Shown here one piece after another: positions 58,001-64,000 of a stretch of 64,000 nucleotides of DNA (its first letter is position 1; each line of letters opens with the position of its first letter). Made by a program: the position numbers and the translations under genes. Below the pieces are notes generated by a model. That model was not told the DNA's origin. It did not search any database and saw nothing but the letters and a program-made list of their open reading frames with translations. The DNA is from Stenocarpella maydis (lineage: Eukaryota; Ascomycota; Sordariomycetes; Diaporthales; Diaporthaceae): contig NQMI01000090.1 in assembly GCA_002270565.1 (NCBI GenBank), forward strand, positions 1 through 64,000, written 5' to 3'.

Positions 58001-61000
58001 CCCCTACCACCCTGTAGGTACATGAAACACCACCAGCCTTGTCATCACTGGTTCAACCGCGACGCTAGTCCTCATGTTCTTCCAGAAGGCTTCGTGACAA
58101 GTCATACCAGCCTCCGTGCGGACACCCACCCCAACGCCTTGCCCTCGCTCGAAATAGTCAAACATTGGCGCCTAGGAGCCCACCCCAGTGGCATCACCCG
58201 TGTCTTCGAGGGAGTTCGCGATGATCGACAGCGGGCCTGTGCTCGCCGCCCGCCTCTCTGTTGTTTGAGATGCTCCAAAGGAGCGTAGATGCTTCCCCTC
58301 TGGTCAGTTGCCCCGACTTTAGCGGGTCTTTTTGTCGATCTCATGGGCATTGCGGTCGAGGCTCAAGAACGACATGGCGCCGCCCTGTCAGCCCGTTCAC
58401 TCTGAAGGGTAGGATGCCCGGTCAGCGGGGGTGATCAGCCGATGTGATGATGCTCTGCGAGGCCTTGAATCTTGCTCTCCTCCGGTAACGTGCTCCGCAT
58501 CTACATAAGAGGCGAGAGGGGAGTCAGGGCGGTCTCTCGCAAGTGCTAAGGTGATCGTCATCGGCCTCTTGGCATGGAAACAAGTCAACTCACGCATCAG
58601 ATACCCTGTCTGCTTGAGCGATCTTCCAGGGGACTCTTTTGGATGGTACGGGAAGCCCGAATGGGTGTCATGATAACATGCTGTGTGCCACTCGAATAGA
58701 CTTTCGGACCAAGGCCTCCAGTCATCCACGACTGAGCTCTTGAAGGGTCCTCTATCGGTGTTGATGCAAGCCATCTTGGTAATGGGCGAGAGCCCGGCAG
58801 AAGGTTCAGGGGCTGGAGCGCATCCGATGGATTCAACTCTACGATCCCATATACCGCGGCCTATGTGTTTCAGCCTCTTGGTGGCTCCCACGAGCAGGCG
58901 CCTGCATTGCGAAGGAGGACGGAGCAAGTGCCTTGGTAGGTGGCAAGCCGTCTGTCACCCATCTGATCAAAGCCGGCGGTTTTCCATCTGAGGTTCGGCC
59001 TGATTATTGACTAGACGCTGTTGCCCCTGCCCCCCAAGAGGATGTCCGAGACGCTGACAGAATGCAAGTTGAGCCTTTTGATCGTTCTTGTCCAGTCCGT
59101 GGGCAGCCAAGAACAGGCGGTAGCTGCAGGGCTGATAGAATTGATCTTGGTCCCTCAATCTTCTTGATTTCTCGAGCGTTCGTTCATGTCACAATATTTG
59201 TCTCCCCACGTTTGTTCAACTCCATGTGCAAAATGCTAGGCACTGAGACGCTTGCGATAGCAATCCCGAGGGACTCGTCCTCAGGGGCTTTTTCGTTTCG
59301 ACAACAGCTGGGATCCCGTTGATTCGCCTGGGCAATGATAGACCCTAGACCCTTCTGCCGGAGGTCTCCCGTTGCCGATGACCTTGTCGTGCCTGCCCAA
59401 GTGCTTCCAGACCAGTCGTGCTGAAGATCGACTTCTGAAACCGCCTAATAAGCCGAAGCATTGGACTGGTGGATATGCCATGGCTCCCAGTACCAAGCTG
59501 ATTGGCCAGTCCGGTCTAGCATCGGTAGCTTCGTCAAGGTCGACGCCCGCATGAAGAGCCAACGTCAAGGGCTATGCTGATTTGAGGATATCAGAACGAG
59601 CCCGCGGGAATGTGGGAGGGAATCTAGACGCCTTGTCTCGTCAATCAGCAATTGCCAGCCTGCATCTCACCGAAATGCGGTTGTAGTTATTACTTGATCA
59701 TAACCAGAGCCTGGAGTATCAACCAGCCTACTGCAATCTATATCTTTACTGCTCAGTTCACTCCTAGGTTCAGGGAGAGCTGATTCGTTGACGACATGTG
59801 TAGAATTTTATCTCCATGCTTGGCATGACATGGGGACTTCGTAGTCAATTTGGTCCTACACTGGCCAACCGGCATGAAAGCCGTTCTTCAGAGCCGCTAT
59901 TATTGGAAATATAATCGCCGCCGAAGAGCAGTCTTGCTCAGGCCGAGCTGTTGAGCTCGACTGGCCGGCAGCTCTGGGTCTTCTCGGTCTAGTCTGATGT
60001 GATGAATCCACTGCCAACGGCTCTAGGGCATGATGGCACCCTGTACTACCTTTGGCATCACAAGTCAGTCAGTGTTGGCTTCGTTGGCGACCTCAGTGAA
60101 GTATCCGCGAGATGGGTATGTCGTCGGCCCCGGGCAATCGTCGTAAATCTCATGAGACACACCCGATCTAGGCCGATGAAGAGTCAGGGCTGTCACGGAC
60201 CACCCCGTTCCTGGACATCGAGTCAGGCGGAGTTCCTCTGCTGAGTTCGAACACACGAGTCCCAGATCTATCGCAAGTCACGGTGACGCATGAGGCGAGG
60301 CCGAGTCGTCGAGGTCTGTGAGCACGAAGTGATACAAGATATTGCAACGAGCGTCATTCAGGAGAATCCCAGCACCTTCCCGCAAAGTCGCTCGTAGGGA
60401 TTCGCGAAGCTGGCACGCGTCCGTAGGCATCTGTTTAGGCGTTGATGAAATGAATTGTCATTTGCGATGTGCCTGTCCGCTGTCCTCGTGCCTCACCACG
60501 GACCATCTGCTGGCTGCAGCCAGCCGTACACCGTTGTCTTTTAGCAAGCCCGTGCTCTACTGGTTTACACTAGAATCCTGCTAGCTCTGGTGAGACATAG
60601 CTCGCACACCAGGCCGACGTCTGTCCCATGGTCACTCGAATCCGAGCCGCCACATGTCTTTTGCTGCAAATATTTCCTTGCCCGGGCCATGAGAAGCCCG
60701 TTCTTCCCAGCGATGCCGCCATGCATGAATAATCCTCTGCACTAAATACAGCCCTGTGCGAGTCCTGGTTCGTGCGAAACATATGCAGACCAAATGTGAT
60801 AATAAAGCAGCGGACAGCTACCCCGGCAACAGCACGCCGGCCTTGCTCGATGGGCTGAGGGGAGTAGTGCCTGTCCCTCCTCCTCCTCAAACAGCCGCCG
60901 GCCCTGGGGCTGAGAATCAGATGGAGCGCCCAAGCGCGCATGCAATAAAAACACCAGACGTTCGGGACCAGGCCGAACTCAATCTGTTGCATCTTGTTCT

Positions 61001-61530
61001 AGAAAATCATCGCTGAAGAACCTCCATGCGCTTGTCCCAACATCCGGCGTGTGCACAGGACAGGACACACTTGAATGGCCGGCCACTAGCCTGCCCCTTT
61101 TTCTCAGCGCCCACCGGGCGGACCAACAACTCTGGGTGCATACTAGCCAGGCCGGGCATGTGCACCGGACTAAAAGGATTCGATGCGACCGCGTACCTGC
61201 ATTGACGAGCAGCACTACCCAGGTACCCGACGCACGAATGGGGCACATGATGGACTTTACTTACCCACATGCGTGATTGACGACTTCCACATCCCATTCA
61301 TCTTTTGTCGTCTGGTAGCGATACCACGCTGCAGAGTAACTATCGTTCGGGCTTACTAGGCCTCGGAGATTTGTTATCTATCAGAAGGGGGGAGGGCCCA
61401 CTGTACAAACATCCTCGGAAGCGTTTGCCTCTTCAGTATCGCTAAAACTCCGGGGATTCAGATGGGGAACGAGTAACACTGGCACACTGGAAGCGCTGTA
61501 GGTCGGGCTCGGGCCCACTTCCTTTTTTCT

Positions 61531-61591
<61 letters not shown>

Positions 61592-62163
61592 GTAGACATA
61601 GCGCAAACCCGCAATAAGAGCAATGGACCGATCGTGGCTACTCAAACGTGTGGGTGATGGTGTGTACAACGCCGTGGTCGAGAGGCGGCCCTGGCGGCGG
61701 CAAGCGGAGAGTCAGGACCAGCTCGGGCGGCCAGGGAAACAGGGTCTGGAACAACCAACCCACTGTGGGTGACGCCGGCAAGTGGGAATGCGGGTTCTGT
61801 GTGTAGGCCGACTATGATGTCGGATGGGCCGCTTACGCACGCGGTGCTTAGTAGTGGAGTGAGCGAGTTGGACGTGGTGGATCAGTCGCTGTTGGCGCAG
61901 ACCGAGCGCGCAGAGGGCCGGAGTCATTCAGTTAATCCTCGAGATGATCGGGGCGAGGCAGGCGCGCATGACAAAGTGCCTGGTAGGATGGTGTGTGTCA
62001 CGTTGAGTCAGTTGGCTATTTTTCGCCTCCTGGAACAATGCACTTGAGGCGCCCTGTCGCCCTGAGATATTTGTGGTTCAGGTTGCGAATGTACAGAGTC
62101 ATTTCGTCCTCCCGATTGTCTCTGTATCCGGATTTCAGCGGGTTGATGATATGCGTCGCTACC
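58001..62163. other. Gene-free interval between STE12 and NOC3, last part
   Basis: About 4.2 kb ending at the NOC3 stop codon. Between about 58330 and 60300 the composition is less C-rich and lacks microsatellites, and the minus strand has protein-like runs interrupted by stops (for example DESLGIAIASVSVPSILH near 59230-59280, and an open frame of 176 codons at 58397-58927). This could be a decayed gene or element, but no family is recognised. A (CT)n tract lies at 61539-61584. A minus-strand 3' flank of NOC3 is expected near 61900-62163. Confidence 0.45.
61539..61584. repeat. (CT)n microsatellite, about 22 units
   Basis: About 46 bases of perfect CT dinucleotide repeat following a T-rich stretch (61521-61538); GA-rich on the minus strand. 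Confidence 0.95.
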
Positions 62164-64000
62164 TCACAGAGTCCTCAGGCTCTTCTCCAGCAGCTTTTGC
62201 CCCTCGCGGACCTTTGGGCAGTAGTGCCTCCTCAGCAGCTCTCCCTCCCATACTGTAGCTGCAAATGGATTGCTGCCTTCGACAGATTCACTGAGCGCAT
62301 TGTAGGTCCCGTCGCCTTTCCTCTCCTCCGTATTCCATATTGCTCCGATCTTCTTCCCATGTGTATATGTCACGTCGTTCAACAAGGCGAGTACGGCCTG
62401 ACACGACTTCTCCGGCATCTGCAGAGCGATGGTCATCAGCTGCTTTGCGAATGCTGCAATTCGTAGCGGAGGCACCGAGCGTATGTTCCACGGTGGCAGA
62501 AGGACTGCCGTCAGACATCTGATCATGAGCACAGTTGTTGTCTGCAGGTTGACCCTGTTCGCTTTGGGAGCCTGGTGGCTATCCGGGTCCGGCAAGCGCA
62601 AGGCCCTCGCGCCGAGTTCCAGGTCCGCGTCCATCGACAATGGGAAGAGGCTTTGAAAAAGGTGCGTCGAGAAGTAGGACAGGTCCAGGTGCAGATCCGC
62701 GCGGGCGTTGTGTGCGTCCTGGCCTGCGAGGAGGGTGAATGCCGTCACTGTGCATAACAGCGCCTCACGGCTTGTATTCCGAACCGGCACATCTTCCTTG
62801 TCGTCCTCTCCGTCCTCGCCATCTTCCTCGGCATCCTCCTCGCTGTGCCGAATGAGATCCTTCATCGCTTCGAGCAAGTCGCCGAAGAAGTCCTGGTTGA
62901 TCAGATGAGAGTATTTGGCCAATCCCTCAAGCACGGCTCCCATTAGATTTGGCTGTCTCTGCTTGAGGACCCGGAAATAGGTAGCAAAGACAAGCTTTAG
63001 CGTCTCGGACTGCATATGATCCCGCTCCTCGTGGCTCACCATGGCATCTGCTTGCGCCATTACTTTGGATAGAGCCTTCTCTTCCTTGATAGCCTTCCGC
63101 TCACGCTTCGTACGGTGCTCCCACTTCTTCTTGGGTTTCTTGCCATCTGCAGTGTCAACCTCATCTTTTGAGGCCTTGCCAGAGAATTCCGAGAGCAGTC
63201 TTAGGGAAAGGAACAGATTGAGCACACTTTCGTTGACCAGATAACGCCGCGCCTTCATCATCTTGGACAGTAAAGACACTGCTTCCATGGAGGGCCGTCC
63301 CTCTTCGTCGTCCTGAAACAGAGTCTCGAGGGCCTCCAGGCACTTTGTGAAGGATTCGTCAACCTTTCGGGAGCTCAGTTTCCCGACCAGGATCTTCAAA
63401 AGCTCCGTTCGAAAGTTGAAATGAGGTACGGATGTAACCAATGTGCAGGCGCATGTGATGGCGACCTTGGCCAGGCTGCTGTTGTCCGCTGATCCCTTGA
63501 GCTTCGCGTACTCAGTCAACTTTTTGAGATACGCTTGGTAACCAGCCACCAGAGCATGCTCGTATGTACGCAGACTCCTGACTTCCTTGGACAACTTCGC
63601 CCCAGGGGCTTCCTCCGCGCTTGGTCGTATCCGATAGCCGGGGATCACGTCCTTGTATATTGCCAGCTGCGTCACGATACAGAGCTTCCGAATCGCAAGT
63701 ATCCGCGACTCCCCAATCTTGCCCAATTGTTTGAAAGCCCCAGGGTATTCCTCCGGGTTTTCGCTCAGGTGCAGGCCAATCTTGGCCAGCTCTTCCTTCG
63801 CTTTGATGATCTGTTCACGCTCCGACATTGTTGGTTCGGCCGGAGGGGGTTCGTCGGCAGTCTCGGGAGCAGCGCCGTCGCTCTCGTTTCCGTCGAGCCA
63901 TTCGTCGTCACTCTCAATGGGAGCAGCATCCTGGCTGACCGGCACGTATTCCAAGCGACCATCTGGCGTCTTTATTGGAAGCTTGTTGCTCTCCTTCTCC
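62164..64000 (-). CDS. NOC3: Noc3 nucleolar complex protein, C-terminal part (cut by window edge)
   Basis: Partner of Noc2 in 60S pre-ribosome export, also linked in yeast to replication licensing. At least 611 residues are present and the frame stays open to the last base of the window, so the N-terminus lies beyond it. No intron is seen in this part. An acidic stretch (ESDDEWLDGNESDG) precedes the conserved region. That region includes MSEREQIIKAKEELAKIGLHLSENPEE, the segment LGKIGESRILAIRKLCIVTQLAIYKDVIPGYRI that is a Noc3 hallmark, and RSLRTYEHALVAGYQ. A basic patch (KKPKKKWEHRTKRERKA) and a second acidic loop (EEDAEEDGEDGEDDKED) follow. The C-terminal CBF/Mak21-like repeats end in NPFAATVWEGELLRRHYCPKV. 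The apparent start at 63954 is TTG, not a real initiation codon. Confidence 0.95.
   Translation of the reverse strand, partial: EKESNKLPIKTPDGRLEYVPVSQDAAPIESDDEWLDGNESDGAAPETADEPPPAEPTMSEREQIIKAKEELAKIGLHLSENPEEYPGAFKQLGKIGESRILAIRKLCIVTQLAIYKDVIPGYRIRPSAEEAPGAKLSKEVRSLRTYEHALVAGYQAYLKKLTEYAKLKGSADNSSLAKVAITCACTLVTSVPHFNFRTELLKILVGKLSSRKVDESFTKCLEALETLFQDDEEGRPSMEAVSLLSKMMKARRYLVNESVLNLFLSLRLLSEFSGKASKDEVDTADGKKPKKKWEHRTKRERKAIKEEKALSKVMAQADAMVSHEERDHMQSETLKLVFATYFRVLKQRQPNLMGAVLEGLAKYSHLINQDFFGDLLEAMKDLIRHSEEDAEEDGEDGEDDKEDVPVRNTSREALLCTVTAFTLLAGQDAHNARADLHLDLSYFSTHLFQSLFPLSMDADLELGARALRLPDPDSHQAPKANRVNLQTTTVLMIRCLTAVLLPPWNIRSVPPLRIAAFAKQLMTIALQMPEKSCQAVLALLNDVTYTHGKKIGAIWNTEERKGDGTYNALSESVEGSNPFAATVWEGELLRRHYCPKVREGQKLLEKSLRTL

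Noticed and set aside
58397..58927. A 176-codon open frame on the minus strand
   Set aside because: No recognisable family and no conserved neighbours in frame. Kept only as part of the possible relic block, not as a gene.
63952..63954. Apparent NOC3 start inside the window
   Set aside because: The codon is TTG and the frame remains open to the window edge, with protein-like sequence before it.

Overview
The window looks like a chromosomal segment of a filamentous ascomycete (Pezizomycotina, most likely Sordariomycetes). Genes carry short introns (about 50-130 nt) with GT donors, CTAAC/CTGAC branch points and YAG acceptors, and coding regions are GC-biased. The gene set includes a TEA/STE-domain plus C2H2 Ste12, a cell-wall-integrity MAPKK, Bud4 and a large P-type H+-ATPase. 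No tRNA, rRNA, CRISPR array, plasmid origin or recognisable transposon was found. Exon boundaries below were worked out by hand from splice signals, reading phase and continuity of conserved motifs.

Layout. 1.0-2.9 kb (+): MAPKK of the MKK1/2 type. 4.5-7.6 kb (-): PUS7 pseudouridine synthase with a long disordered insertion. 8.5-11.4 kb (-): RING, three ZZ fingers and SH3. 12.2-13.2 kb (-): mitochondrial enoyl-CoA hydratase, divergent from RER1 (14.0-14.7 kb, +). 15.5-17.0 kb (+): PAF1. 17.7-18.6 kb (+): a decayed gene with two in-frame TAG codons. 19.8-21.2 kb (-): secreted, probably GPI-anchored PLC-like phosphodiesterase. 22.7-24.8 kb (-): DEAD-box helicase DBP9. 28.1-31.4 kb (+): plasma-membrane H+-ATPase. 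35.0-39.5 kb (+): BUD4. 40.2-41.3 kb (-): HIS6, divergent from FAF1 (41.7-43.1 kb, +). 45.3-47.8 kb (-): STE12. 62.2 kb to the right edge (-): 3' part of NOC3, cut by the window end.

The genes do not form a pathway cluster; the window is a mosaic of conserved housekeeping and signalling genes. Four act in ribosome or RNA biogenesis (PUS7, DBP9, FAF1, NOC3), one in transcription elongation (PAF1), and three in morphogenesis and MAPK signalling (MKK, STE12, BUD4). The most unusual large-scale feature is a stretch of about 14.4 kb between STE12 and NOC3 with no recognisable gene, rich in microsatellites. Smaller signals include three CCTCGG fatty-acid-response boxes before the enoyl-CoA hydratase, a tandem CAG-TAG acceptor in HIS6 that can insert a stop codon, in-frame retainable introns in the RING/ZZ gene and BUD4, a frame-preserving zinc-finger cassette exon in STE12, and a run of 49 T just before the BUD4 start codon.
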